Shown piece after piece: positions 47,501-58,740 of a DNA stretch of 64,000 nt. Under the pieces are notes generated by a model that saw nothing but the letters and a program-made list of their open reading frames with translations, had not been told where the DNA came from and searched no databases. How positions within the stretch are numbered: position 1 is the first letter of the stretch; every line of letters begins with the position of its first letter. Position numbers and translations under genes: made by a program. Source of the stretch: Lytechinus variegatus (Eukaryota > Echinodermata > Echinoidea > Temnopleuroida > Toxopneustidae); NCBI RefSeq assembly GCF_018143015.1, contig NC_054741.1, positions 45,720,092 to 45,784,091 of the forward strand, read 5' to 3'.

Positions 47501-50500
47501 GAATTTCATAAACAAGGGACCTGGAACAGGGAGATGTCTTCTCCAGATATGTCAAGAAGATCTTTTTTGGTAATTAGAGTACATTAACTTTACTTATTGA
47601 GAATACATGATAAAGGTGGTGCCAAACACTCTTTAAATGTCCTTTGACAAGGCATTAATCCCCACTTTGCCACTCTTCATCCAGGTGCTAAATGAGAACC
47701 TGGTGGGATGTGAAAGTCATTCCAGCTTGCCCAGAATAGTTCTCACCTCAATGACGATTGGCTGGAATACACCCAGTGAGTGGGGGATGTGCATATATGA
47801 TTTGTGTGTGGGAGTGGCTGATAGAATCCAATGACCAGGGTAATAACAATTCTAAAGACCTTAGATGCATACAGTGTATCAATAACAGATTATTATTAGT
47901 AGTAGTAGTAGTAGTATTATGTTAAACTATCTTATTTCAGCAGAACCCAGATGGAAGAAAGGAACCGGATGAAGCTCAGGGGAGCACATCTAAAGTTGGA
48001 GGAGGAGGAGAAGAACAAAAAGAGGAAGAAGAGAGTTTGAAATGGAGACACGTCGATCAACTAGTCAGCTGGGTCTTTGAAGTCCGTCTCCCCTCTTCCT
48101 CTACGTGCCCCAGTGATGCAGAGGAGGATAGGATGAAGGCTGTGGTTGAGAGGGTAACGGAATGCTTGAAGAAACTCCCAGATAGAGGGGAAGAAGAGGA
48201 AGAGAGTAGCTATGAGAGTATTGGAATGCAGGGTGAAAGGTCACAGGTAAATGGAATGGTTGATAGATTATGACTATGTCTAAACCCATGGGGGAGGGGC
48301 GCTCAACTACATGGCCATATGTTTTCAAAACCACCCGCTAAACATGTTTTCCATGTAAATTTTGACCCCCTGATGTGAATTCAATTCTGGGGTGCATGGC
48401 AAGTTCGAAATAGATAATTTTATTGAGATATTTTATGTTGTTTTCGCTAGTGGGCGAGACACAATATCGCAAATGCATTGTTATTCCTTGATATTGATGA
48501 GTCACCATTCTTGTTCCTACCCCTCAGGACTTGAGTGCCAAACGGGCATCTCCTTCCTCAAAATCCCCCTACAGCAGGCGCAAGTCTAGGAGGGGTAAGA
48601 GGCAGTCCTCCTCCCTTGTCAAAAAGCCTGAGGTGCTGAAGGATGAGAGTCTACCAAGCCATGGGCTGGAGCGAGAGCAACGGCTGATGTACGAGAAGAT
48701 CAAGAAAGAACTACCTACCACTGAGATTGTGACATTATCCTTGGAAGATGTAGAGGTAAATAATTAGTAATGCCCTCATATCACTGTTTTGTTTTTATGA
48801 TTAATATGATATTAATATTCAGTTCTTAGAAATGCAAAGTACAATACAAATGGTCTCCTTGTAAAGTTTTGATTGATGGCTCATACTTCTTACAAAGAGT
48901 AGGTCTAACACAGATTGGAATTTATCAAAATGTGTAATTACTATCAGCCTGTAGCATAAAATTACTAATTAACAATGGTCAGCAGCCAATTGAAATGAAA
49001 GAAATATGGCAGTTAGCATTGATTGATTTAATTGATATAATAATCATACTCATGATATTTAAGCAAACTACCATTCAAAGATGTCCTAGAGAGACCATAG
49101 GCGCCGCTTTTCCGATGGCGGCGGTTTCATCATCAAATCTTAACCAAAGGTTAAGTTTTTGAAATGTCATCATAACTTAGAAAGTATATGGACCTAGTTC
49201 ATAAAACTTGGACATAAGGGTGATCAAGTATTACTGAACATCCTGCCTGAGTTTCAGGTCACATGACCAAGGTTATTTAGGGTCAATAAACTTTGGCCAT
49301 GTTGTGGTATTTGTTGAATTACCATTCAAACTTTGAAAGTTTATGGATCTGGTTCAGTAGACTTGAACAAAAGAGTAATCAAGTATCAATGAACATCCTT
49401 TGTGATTTTCAAGTCCCATGACCAAGATCAAAGGTCATTTAGGATTTATGTTGGGGAATAAAAATGAAATCGTAACCAAGGTTAAGTTTTTTGAATATCA
49501 TCATAACTCTGAAAATATATGGATCTAGTTCATGAAACTTGGACATATGAGTACTCAAGCATCAGTAAACATCCTGTGTGAGTTTCAGGTCACATGACCA
49601 ATGTCAATGAACGTTGGCCGTGTTGGGGATATTGTCTGAATTGCCATCATAACTTTGAAAGTTTATAGATCTACTTCATGAAATGTGAACATAAGGGTAA
49701 TCAGGTATCACTGATCGTCTTGCACAAGTCTTCGGTCACACGATCAAGGTCAAATGTCATTTAGGGTCAATGAACACACTAGTTTATTATCATATGAATG
49801 GTGGTTTGTGTGAATGATTCTATATTTTTTCAATTTAGCACTGCTGCTATATTGAATCGCGTAATGCAGGCAAGACTGCCAGAGGCGCTGCACTTATTAA
49901 TTATTGAAAGCATTGTGAATGGTGCTTTTGATATTTAAATATATGAACAACTATGGAACAATTAATATTAAATTTTTAAATGTTGTGATATATATATATT
50001 ACAGACAATATGTCAGAAAAATGTGCCATGTAGTAAGGTTATTGTGGCCATGAAATGTGAGGCTTCTGTGTCATAGGCCATTAGGAAACATCAATATTAA
50101 TAGCCATCTACTGTTTTGACACGGGCATAGCAATTTCATCAGCAAAGGAACAGGAATCTATATGAATGTTCAAAATATTTGCATTCTTTAATACCTTTTC
50201 ACAACTTTTGAACATGAGGACTCTCATATTCACACACCTATGCCAAGTGAGCAGATGACTTCATGTTTTATATTTCTTTATGAATCATTCCATACATAAG
50301 TTACAGGATATATATTTTTAAGACAGAAGGGAAGCATGTGTTTATATAATTTAAAAATCCAAAGTAAAGGTGAAGAATTATTATGGATAACTTTGTATTC
50401 TTTCAACAATTTGGATACTAGTAATAGAAATATGAATGAAGCCATTGAATATACTGCAAACAGAGATTGTTGAAAAAGATGCTATAAACCACAGTTCTAT

Positions 50501-53500
50501 TGTAACTTATATCTTTGTTCAGGAACTTTGTAAATTAGAAAAGAGATGTTTATAGAGGCTTATTTTTTCTTATTTTCATGAATTCCCTAAGCATGTTGAA
50601 AATGATAATTGGCTTGATTTTCTACCATGCATAGCCCCTCCCTGAAGACTATGATCTTGATGACGATGATTATGACTCTGATGGTTGTCCTCATTTCTGT
50701 GACACAAACAATAATCTATGTTGTAAGTTTTCATTGTTTATTGCTGACTCTCAAAAGGGAACTTCATTCGGTATAATTCATAGTTGGTATCTATCTGGTC
50801 TCAGATCGTCTGATACTATCTGTGCTGAATCCACATTTTATACTTTCATTTTGGTCTAATAACCATTTATGTGGTTCATAAAAAGTTAATTTACTCATCT
50901 ATAAAGTGGTGATAGATCAAGTGGATAGTAGACCAGGGGGGTGTTTCACAAAGATTTAAGTATGACTTAGAGTCGCACTTAAATGCCTAGTTACGCGCAG
51001 TATAAAAGGCATGACAGCATTGGTCAAATCATGCCAAGAGGACGCGCACTAGTGCGTATTGATCAATAAGATTGCGCGTTGCATATCATGTACGCGTCGA
51101 CATTTAAGTGCGACCTAAGTCATACTTAAATCTTTGTGAAACACCCCCCTGATGGGTATAGCCTAACGGGATATTAGACAGAGTGGTAAATGGGCTCAAG
51201 AGTGATTAGAACAAAATCACAGAAAGTGTATGAAATAGATTTTCTCATTGTTGTTTTGACAGGTAATCTGTTATGAAGGTTTCAGAGATCATCTAATAAT
51301 TGACATCCCTTTGAACGTTTTAAGTATTTTATTACAGTGATATATGTATTTTGGTGGTGTTCTTTTCCAAACTTTTGATACACATTCTTATGATTTCTTG
51401 ATATATATGAGCGTTGTGGTTACAATTTATACAAAGTTGGACCAGAATCCAATAGAATGACCACCAAAGTGTCTGTACGTAGGAATAAAACAAATATGTG
51501 CCAATTAATTCTGGTAGAAAATGTGTAACTTCTCAGAAATTGACAAAATAAGCATGGCATTCCAGTCAGATATTGGGTCTCTTTGTTGGTGATCTGCAGT
51601 GTCGTAATTTTCAGCTAAATTATCATGATTTCACACAGTTTATGTAAACCAGATCTAGGTCTACCATGATATGTGACAGTTTACCTTGTCTTAAAGACTT
51701 TCTCATGATTTATTGTTTGCTGCAACCAAGTTTAATTTTTCTGTTCTATATTTTTCAGTGAGAGAGTGGAATGGTGAGTGTGTTGAGGAAGCCCAACTGC
51801 TCTCATCAGATGCCTCAGAAAGAACATTCACACCCAGCTCTTCAGAGACTCTGAAACGTGGAGCAGAACCCTTGTCACCTGCTCCTTCGAAGACAGCATG
51901 CAAAAAGCTCTTCACCATGCAGGAGCATCCTGCAGAAACTGGACAAACCTTGCAGAGTGTTCTTGAGGATATCGATGAACTGTTCAGCAACCATACCGAG
52001 GAATACTTTAGTTATGACGGCAATGAGGGACAGGTTGTGGCGAACACTCCATTCAAGGCTTACCGCGCACATGCAGTAGAATCTGCCTCAGAAGGTGCTC
52101 CACAAGGTGTACTGGATGTTGACTCTGGCCATGACGATGCTGCCCCTGCAGGATCAAATTCACCCAAAGGACAGTCACCACCTACAGATGTTGTCTCTTG
52201 CCATGATGATGATGTCCCTTCAGAACCAAAGTCTTCAAAAGAACAGTTACAACATACAGAAGAAGGTAGCATCATAGTAGTTGATGATTCTCATCAGTGG
52301 AGTCAAGAAGATGATGATGATGATGAAACTCAGTTACCTCTGCCACTTTCGCCCTCTACCCGGTCTCCTACACCAACTTCCCCTAGCCTATTGGCTAACA
52401 AGAGACCCTTTGTGCCATCAACATCATCAACAACCCTGTCTGATTCCAGTCAGTCAGACTTCGTAATAAATCTGGTAAGGGGAGGAGAAAAAAATTTAAA
52501 CCTATTATTGGAGACTTTATTGCGAAGAAATATAATGATTTAGGCAACCAGCTTACTTCATATAATGTTAAAAGCCTGCTGGGGTAGTTTCATTATATTG
52601 TAAATACAGTTCATGGCTTTCAACCAAGTAAATCAGATCGCATTGATTTATCTATCTGATAAGTCAGAAAAAATCAGCTCAATTCAGATTTTGAAATTAG
52701 CAATCATATTTATGTCCTGAATAGCCTAACTAAAGCAACTTATTGAAGACACCGGGTTTGACTTTTCTATTTAAAATTTGCTACTTAGGATGTATACCAC
52801 AGTATCAGGGATTTGAAATAAAAAAGCTTTAATGGGAGAGTTAAGGTGATAGGACATCCATATTAGCCTAATAGATAGTGGAAAGGCTGCTAAGGTATAA
52901 AATAAGTACCTGAACTCCTGAAAATTGTTGATGGTGGAATAACTTCATTTTTGTTGAATTGTGGGATGTATCAAACACTTAAATGGTTTGTTATCCAAGA
53001 CTGTCAAATGTTATAACAAATTTAATTTTTGTCTCTTGAGACATAATTTATCTTGAAAAAGTTACTACTTTTATTTCTAGTTAATTCAGAGTTGTCTTGT
53101 CTAAAGCAAGAGACGTTATCGAGATTGTCTTGAGCACACCGATATGCGACCTTTCAAGATCATGAGACAACTTTATTTGGAGCATATAGACATTGAAATA
53201 ATCTTATTGACCATTAACTGAATCAAACAACGTGCCTCTTGCCTTATCATATATATATAAGCCATTTCATGATTACAATTTGCACATGAGCGGATGACGG
53301 TCATTGATCGTAAACCAAGAAAGTGCTTTTTAAATCACTGAGATGCTCATGATTATTCTAGGTTATTTTAAGCTGCCCTTTTTTATCCTATTTATAGAGT
53401 AATAACAAAGTGTTCAGTCATATTTGGTATTTGGCTACACGCCAAAGGATAGCCAGTTAGATTAAAGCGTACATTGTTATAGAACCTTTTCCAGTTAGTT

Positions 53501-56500
53501 GAAATAATCTACAACTTGTGTCTCCTAGAGTCTGTATGACAAAGACTTGCCACTATTGTAACTACCATGGTAAACTTGATTGTGATTGGCTGCTGAACCC
53601 TGTTACCATGGTAGTTGCCATAATGGCAAAGTTACAGTTATTGTAAATCTTTAACCCTAAGAAGACGGGAGGGGGGGGGCTGCTCGTGGACTTTTTACTT
53701 TCAAGTCTCGTACAAATTTTGAGACCAAAATTGCGACCCCCGGTTATGCGGTTCCGAAATTACACAACATTTCTTAAGTGCATGCATACCCAAAATTGCT
53801 CAAAAACGTGAATTTGTGTTCAAATCCAATGCAACTTAGGGTGCTTTTAGCCAAAATTCATAAAGTGTGTCTTTATTTTTCCTTTTACTGATTAAAATCA
53901 ATTAATTTCATTTTTTTTACAGTCAAAATAATGTCCCCGACAATTTCCATGGGAAAAAACAATAAAGAAAGTAAAAGAAACAGAGTAATACGTAAGAAAT
54001 ATAAAAAAACAATAAAATACATAAGAAAATAAATGTGATGTTGATTTTTTTTTAAAGTACATTTGATCAGATTCCTATAACGAGACTGTGAATCAAAAAC
54101 TAACACTTTAGGGGCATTATTTAATTAAAGCAAACTTTTGATTTTACGCACAAATTAGCATACTTATTAGCAATGAGATTTTTCTGCAGAATTTGATCTT
54201 ATAGGTTTGTAGATTATGCCATGGGTAACGCGCATGCCAATTTTCGTCGCAATCAACGGCTGATCGAATTAGCATCAAAATAGCCCAGTCTATCTAGGGT
54301 TAAGAAATGGGTCCCTGGGGAGAGTTTCATCCACATTTTCGTCTGATATGTTGTCAGGTCTGACAACTTTCCTGAAATATGAATGGCTAAGAGGCACCGT
54401 TACCATAGTAACTGTCGGATAAAACGTCTGACAAGTCCTTTCATGAAATGCTCTCCAGGTCTATGCAGTGTTTCCTTATTAGAGTTTGAATATGGCAGAT
54501 ATTGTACTAGGCAATGCTATATAACATCCTTTTTGTCTCGCCTGAACAAAGTTTGGCAGAGACTATAGTAATCACTTTTCTTGTTGGTCTGTCAGTCTGT
54601 TACAAAATTTTTTAAGTTTTGATCAACATGGTACATATGATACTTGGGTAAAACCACATGTGTGCCAAGGAGGAGGATGGGGTCAAAGGTCATCTGGGGG
54701 TCAAAAGGTCAAATGATAGTCATGTAACATCATTTTTGAAGTTTTTAACTTGCCCTCATTTCTTTATTTCTGCATCAGTTTGATCACACTTGGTTCAAAT
54801 GATCCTTGGGTAATATCACATGTGTATTGTTGAGGATGATAAGGAGGTCAAAGGTCATCTATGCTCACAAAATATTGTATATTTTAGTGATTGCTAACTC
54901 AGTTGAGATTGGTTCACGAACCACCTTTTTAAAAAACTTAACAATTATCCAATTAAGAATAAAAAAGAAAAGTTGAGCTCTGTTGAGTTAATTACATACA
55001 AAATGGATTATTCATTCTTGTATTTTACACTATTGTCTTTTCTTTCTTTGTTTAGTCTGGGGACAGTGATTTCACCATACTGAAATGCAGCATTGATGAC
55101 CGTGAGCAGAAAGGTTGGCTCTCTTTTTCTCTCTCTCTTTCTTGCTTCCTCATTAATACTTTTATTTAATGAAGATGCTGAGTGTATTTTAGTGGAGTGT
55201 TGTGGCCCAGTGGATTAGTCTCCGGACTTTGAAACAGAGGGTCGTGGGTTCAAATCCTAGCCATGGCCTAGCCTCAGCAAGAAATTTATTCACATTGTGC
55301 TGCACTCAACCCAGGTGAGGGGAATGGGTACCTGGCAGGAATTTTTTCATTGAAATGCATCGAGCGCTGGAAGGCTGCTTGAGCTACAGCCGGGGTAATA
55401 ATATCCAAGTCCTTTGGAAGCGCATAGAGACGTTATTCATAATGTGTTATGTGCTATACAAGAATTTCATTAGTGATGGATCACATAATTTGTTTAAATA
55501 CTACCAAATATTTTCCACTACAAACTAGACCCATGAAGTTTTCCTTGGTTGCCTAGAGGCATTGGTGTAGTCTGCAACCACATTCAATTAGATTGTGAGT
55601 CTTGCACTTATAGATCTCATACGTACATGTACTTACACAAATCCCAGTCTTAAGTTAACCTTACGAGTGGCCTTAAGATCCAAATTTTGAATAAAACAAT
55701 TGATGAGATGATTAAATCGTGGATCAATTTAAATTGTCAAATGAATACTCAAATTGAAGTTGACATGATAAAAGTTTCTAATGTTTTCCTTTTTTTAAAG
55801 CAAAGTTTCCCCCTTTTTTAAATAGAAAAGTAAGATATTAGTCCCTTTCGAAATTATTTTTTAATCTCTTACAGAGCACCAAGCTGGTGGCAAGGGTGAT
55901 CATAAGGAATATTCTGACAGCAATAATGGTTCTGACAGTGATTCTGATATCTTCAGCCCTCCTGATGCATGTTTGAGGAGAACTTCAACTCAAGGAGAGC
56001 CACCAAATGATCAAACTGAAAAGGCAAAGAGCAGTGACGATTTTCCTCTATCACCAGAAGTAATATTTATGACAACAGAATCTGCAACCACTGAATCTGG
56101 AAGCAAAAGTAAAGACAGATGCGACCATGGCAGAAATGTAAAAGAAGCATCGCCTCAGATTGCAGAGTTTTCTAGGAAACGAAAGCAAAGGAATATTGGT
56201 GATGATGCAGAGGAAATTGGCAGCATTGGAAAGCGGATCCGGTTTGCCGATCAAGAGCAAAATGGTGCTTCTGGTAATGGAACTATTGGAATTGATATGG
56301 TTCCATTTATTAATGGTGATAGAATATGGACTTCTACTCAGAAAGAATGCAAAAGCGGTGCAATGCAAGACACTGTTGTTGCTATCATTAGTGATGAAAA
56401 AAGAGAAGGCAGTGAATCTGCTGAGAAGCAGATTTCAAGTGCTTCAAGGTTGTGCTCGTCAGGTTGGATCAGCAAGCAGGATATGATACAAACCAAACGT

Positions 56501-58482
56501 AAAACAGCGCAAGTTGTTGAGGACACCCAAGAGTTTGAATCAGAGGGGGCCACTGCTTCGTATTCACCCAATCACAATGCAGGAAAGTGTGGGAAGCAGA
56601 ACACTGCAGAGGAACTGTCTCCCATTATTCTGTCATCAGGCAGCCTAGATATTGAATCCTGTGCAGTGGATACCCAGGAAAACACTGCATCTGTCAAGGA
56701 GACTGATGTTATCCTTGTCAGCTCTGGAGGAAGTTCAAGGGATAGCAACAGAACAGCTGACCTTAGTGTCACCCCTGTCTTGTTTAGCAGTGGTGAGTCA
56801 ACAAAAGCTCTTAATGCTGCTAATACATGTCCACAAAATGAGACACCTTCTGATAAAAGTGTTGCAGTGACTGATTCTGGAGAACTAAAAGACAATGAGC
56901 ACAGTGCACTTGTTGGTGCCAATCAGGATGCACACAATCTTGATGAAGAAGAACCAATGAGTATTGATACACCAGAAGACTGCCTCTCTTTCAACTCACA
57001 AACTGCTCCTGCAGTAGTAGGAGAAGGAACTCAAAATGCGGAATTTCCTCAGAAGAAGTTCACAAGAATCCGACGGGTTTCATTGTCAAGCTCAGGCAAA
57101 CATTTTGTAAGGGAGACCCAACCAGAGTCTGTGCCCAGTCCCACTCTAACATCTAATCATCATTCCAGTAAATCATCAACACCGCTGAGAGTGATGACTA
57201 AGCCCCCAGGTCATTCACAGGATGTGAACACTGCGAGAGTAATTACTCCAGATGGACCTGACACATCAACATCAACTCCACCTGATAAATCTTACATAGA
57301 AAACGTAGAAATTTCTGAGAAGAAGAATACTAGGCACAGAGAGAAAAGTGTTAATGTTTTGTCCTCTACAGAGCATCCCAATATGTCTGAGACTGTGGTT
57401 AAAAAGCCAACGCATCAAGTCAACCAGACAGTTATCCCATCAAAAATATACATGGGATCATTACAGATGAGACAGTTGACTCTAAATCAGAAAAAGAAGC
57501 CTCCTTCAGCACAGACAAAGCTGTCCTTCAAGCCAAAGAATGTATTAGCAAAGAAACAAAGTTCTGATCCTCAGACCAGAACTAATTCTTGCTTGCCCTG
57601 TGAACCAACTTCAAGAAAGAATGTGTCCGATTTTGAGAGAAAGGCCACAAAGGATACTTCCAGAGATGCAGTTGTTTCCACTCAAGACCAAGATGAGGTA
57701 TGGTTAAGGCTGGTTAAGGCTGTTTTAATGACTAATAAGCTTTCATGGGTGATAAATAATTACTTTTGACACCAGACTTGTGAAACCATTTTGGGAATAT
57801 CTGTAATAGACCTGGATTTACACAGCTCATCCAATTATACTATAACAGCAAATCATTCATTTAGATGATTCAGGCATTCTCAAGCAAGTTAAATTGATAG
57901 GCAATGGGTGGAAATTATACAGAGCATTGCTAGCTTCTACTGGTCTTAAAACTAGATTCCAATCTGGGTGTTTGACAACACCTCTTTCATGAATAAATAT
58001 CACAATGGTGTTTAATCTCCCACAAAAGCTGACACTTAGCAGTCTTTGTAATTCTACTTTAATATCCCTTCTACTCACATTTTTATAAGTAGAGGGCACC
58101 ACATGAGATATTATTTGGAAGATGATTTGTCAAAGTTTCTTGAGTCCTTCTTTTAGATTGTTAAAATTTGTAAACTACATTGAGTCAAACTGTTTAACTG
58201 CTGTTAAATCTTCAACACTTGTTGAGAATTCACATTTTTACATCTAATGGAAATGCCCTATTGTCCATATATTCTTGAAAGTATATTTATTTGGTTATAA
58301 CTGCCAAGAAAATATTTTGTTTTATGCTGATTTCCTTTGCACAGAACCTGCCATCCACACATACTGAGAGTATGTTGAATGGTACTCATCTTCCATCTAG
58401 TGATGATTCTGCCTCATCCCTAGGAGAGCAAGCTTTACTTGACTGGTGTGCTATGTATCTTCTGGAATCTGCAAAGAGGTAG
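38501..58482 (+). CDS. Large acidic nuclear-type protein, SIM-rich, not recognised
   Basis: Exons: 38501-38645 (ATG at 38502), 39025-39177 and its copy 40660-40812, 41666-41784, 42812-42911, 43205-43338, 45628-45788, 47052-47176, 47685-47775, 47951-48246, 48528-48755, 50635-50722, 51759-52474, 55056-55113, 55875-57697, 58345-58482. Phases agree throughout, giving 1,457 residues with one copy of the duplicated exon or 1,508 with both. The N-terminal ~270 residues look folded and helical. The rest is disordered: an acidic EDYDLDDDDYDSDG patch, a basic SRRKSRRGKRQ patch, and hydrophobic cores beside Ser/Asp that fit SUMO-interaction motifs (IIVVDD, VVAIISDE, PIILSSGS, VILVSSG, VLFSSGES). QTKLSFKPK near 57,510 resembles a PIP box. 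I do not recognise the family. A role in SUMO-linked DNA repair, replication or meiosis is inference. Weak points are the donor GTTGGC after 55113 and the choice of acceptor at 47951. The start ATG directly follows an acceptor, so a 5' UTR exon lies upstream. Confidence 0.82.
38787..39738 (+). repeat. 0.95-kb direct duplication, copy 1
   Basis: Nearly identical to 40422-41368. The few differences are single bases and poly-T/poly-G length changes in intron sequence; none is in the exon. Both copies start at ATATGCCTCAATATTTATTG and end in a G-rich run followed by GACAT. The 684-base spacer is not duplicated. Confidence 0.95.
39025..39177 (+). CDS. Duplicated exon, copy 1 (of the SIM-rich gene)
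   Basis: 51 codons open in phase 0-0, from acceptor CTCTTTAG to donor GTAAGT, matching the phase-0 ends of the exons before and after. It encodes a Lys/Arg-rich stretch with KTFGKFLCARRGIDFSYG and ends RPRWFYNSP, which runs smoothly into GCPDGLGEI of the next exon. The same 153 bases recur at 40660-40812 inside a longer duplication. Confidence 0.82.
39739..40421. repeat. Spacer with repeated GTAACGTGAGTAACCG
   Basis: Between the two duplicated blocks, a 15-16 base word close to GTAACGTGAGTAACCG occurs four times (near 40018, 40034, 40217 and 40395), the last three spaced about 180 bases apart. This suggests a decayed tandem array or part of an unrecognised repeat. No coding potential was seen. 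Confidence 0.6.
40422..41368 (+). repeat. 0.95-kb direct duplication, copy 2
   Basis: Second copy of 38787-39738, with the same duplicated exon. The sequence diverges abruptly after the shared GACAT at its right end. Confidence 0.95.
40660..40812 (+). CDS. Duplicated exon, copy 2
   Basis: Same 51 residues, acceptor and donor as 39025-39177, offset by 1,635 bases. Because both copies are phase 0-0, a transcript could hold either one or both without losing frame. It could be true tandem exon duplication or two haplotypes laid end to end by the assembler. Confidence 0.8.
42056..42350 (-). mobile_element. tRNA-derived SINE, copy 1
   Basis: On the minus strand the head reads TGGCCCAGTGGGTTAGTCTA and GGTTGTGGGTTCAATCCCAG (pol III box A and B), followed by a shared core CACCTGGGTTGAGTGCAGC (as read on +) and a tail with an (ATA)n run. 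Confidence 0.9.
42970..43080. repeat. (AAT/GAT)n microsatellite
   Basis: Interrupted trinucleotide tract ATAATAATAATAG...GATGATAATAAT directly after exon 42812-42911. Confidence 0.9.
43555..43876 (+). mobile_element. GTCTCACCTG-family repeat, copy G (3' part)
   Basis: Two diverged units and the terminal CAAGATTGCCAGAGGGGCTCC end; the 5' half is lost. A small 5' piece of the family (TTGCCTGCAAAGCAGAAGTG) lies at 41833-41900. Confidence 0.8.
43940..44420 (-). mobile_element. Diverged relative of the TTAA-CCCTA family
   Basis: TTTCTTATGTATTTCTTTATG and the AATTTAATCTCAAAAGA region resemble the copies at 1-458 and 45870-46396. No clear ends. Confidence 0.5.
44906..45552 (+). mobile_element. GTCTCGCCCACCAGAGG-family repeat, complete copy
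   Basis: Inverted ends TTTTGTCTCGCCCAC and GTGGGCGAGACACAAAA, with three ~155-base units (CTTGGATGGTAGATG, GGTCACATGGTAAGGTCAAA). It ends 75 bases before exon 45628-45788. A lone right end of the family occurs at 48448-48468. Confidence 0.9.
45870..46396. mobile_element. TTAA-CCCTA element, copy 2
   Basis: TTAACCCTAAAAGG at the left and CTTATAGGGTTAA at the right: TTAA on both sides of CCCTA/TAGGG ends. Contains a 27-base inverted repeat arm at 46201. Confidence 0.8.
49085..49897 (+). mobile_element. GTCTCACCTG-family repeat, copy H
   Basis: From AGGCGCCGCTTTTCCGATGG to GCAGGCAAGACTGCCAGAGG; about five units, some with broken DR1 motifs. Confidence 0.9.
49930..50630. other. Intron sequence, nothing recognised
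   Basis: AT-rich intron between exons 48528-48755 and 50635-50722 with no repeat or gene I could name. Confidence 0.5.
50936..51150. mobile_element. Fold-back MITE 'GGGGGGTGTTTCACAAAG'
   Basis: Long inverted arms GGGGGGTGTTTCACAAAGAT / TTTAAGTATGACTTAG(A)GTCGCACTTAAATG pair with the right side; ~215 bases in total, CpG-rich centre with several GCGCGT words. Confidence 0.93.
51435..51725 (+). repeat. Dispersed intron repeat, copy 2
   Basis: Relative of 13115-13465; ends just before the polypyrimidine tract of exon 51759-52474. Confidence 0.8.
52475..53520. other. Intron sequence, nothing recognised
   Basis: AT-rich intron after exon 51759-52474; no gene or repeat family named. Confidence 0.5.
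53530..54325. mobile_element. Fold-back MITE 'CAGGGTCC', interrupted
   Basis: Left part through CCATAATGGCAAAGTTACAGTTATTGTAAATCTT, right part AAGAAATGGGTCCCTG after the insertion. Compare the intact copy at 21887-22050. Confidence 0.85.
53651..54303 (+). mobile_element. TTAA-CCCTA element, copy 3, with TTAA target duplication
   Basis: TTAA then CCCTAAGAAG at the left; CTATCTAGGG then TTAA at the right. It interrupts the MITE above, so TTAA is the duplicated target, as for piggyBac-like elements. No transposase. Confidence 0.88.
54312..54460 (-). mobile_element. Short MITE 'CCTGGGGAG', complete copy
   Basis: CCTGGGGAGAGTTTCATCC at the left and TTTCATGAAATGCTCTCCAGG at the right; matches 20424-20580 in inverse orientation. 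Confidence 0.85.
54532..54870 (+). repeat. GTCTCGCCTG-headed repeat, diverged family
   Basis: TTTTGTCTCGCCTGAACAAAG and two units with GGGTCAAAGGTCATCTGGGG / GAGGTCAAAGGTCATCTATG, resembling the GTCTC-ended families but distinct. Confidence 0.7.
55194..55475 (+). mobile_element. tRNA-derived SINE, copy 2
   Basis: Head with box A TGGCCCAGTGGATTAGTCTC and box B GGTCGTGGGTTCAAATCC, then core CACTCAACCCAGGTGAG and GGGTACCTGGCAGGAA, and a tail GTGCTATACAAGAA. Same family as 42056-42350. Confidence 0.93.
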
Positions 58483-58740
58483 CTGATCTTCAAGAACATC
58501 AAGGAGAGTAGACAAGAAGATTCTCCTTATTTTGCATGAGAAAAGGCTCTTCTTGACAGGTGTCCCATGTATCCCTAGGAATTAGCAAAGATGCAGATAA
58601 TCTCTAGAGAACAAGGAGAGGGGCTCAGAGTAATAGTTCAATGAGTTTTTACCTCATCTGTGAAAGAAAAAGCTTTACTTGACCGGTGTTCCAAGTATCT
58701 CCTGGAGTCAGCAAAGAACTGAATTACTGAAACCTGAGGG
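58483..58740 (+). repeat. Degenerate tandem copies of the last-exon coding motif
   Basis: After the stop of the SIM-rich gene, two further copies of the ALLDWCAMYLLESAKR-coding segment follow, near 58547 and 58671, so the three copies lie 116-124 bases apart. The middle copy is broken by an in-frame stop. The third still reads KALLDRCSKYLLESAKN then a stop. The downstream copies sit in what should be the 3' UTR; they may be exon relics or alternative terminal exons. Confidence 0.75.

Noticed and set aside
55973-57769. 598-codon stretch as a separate single-exon gene
   Set aside because: It is the large exon 55875-57697 of the SIM-rich gene, with acceptor and donor in phase; the first codon of the stretch is TTG.
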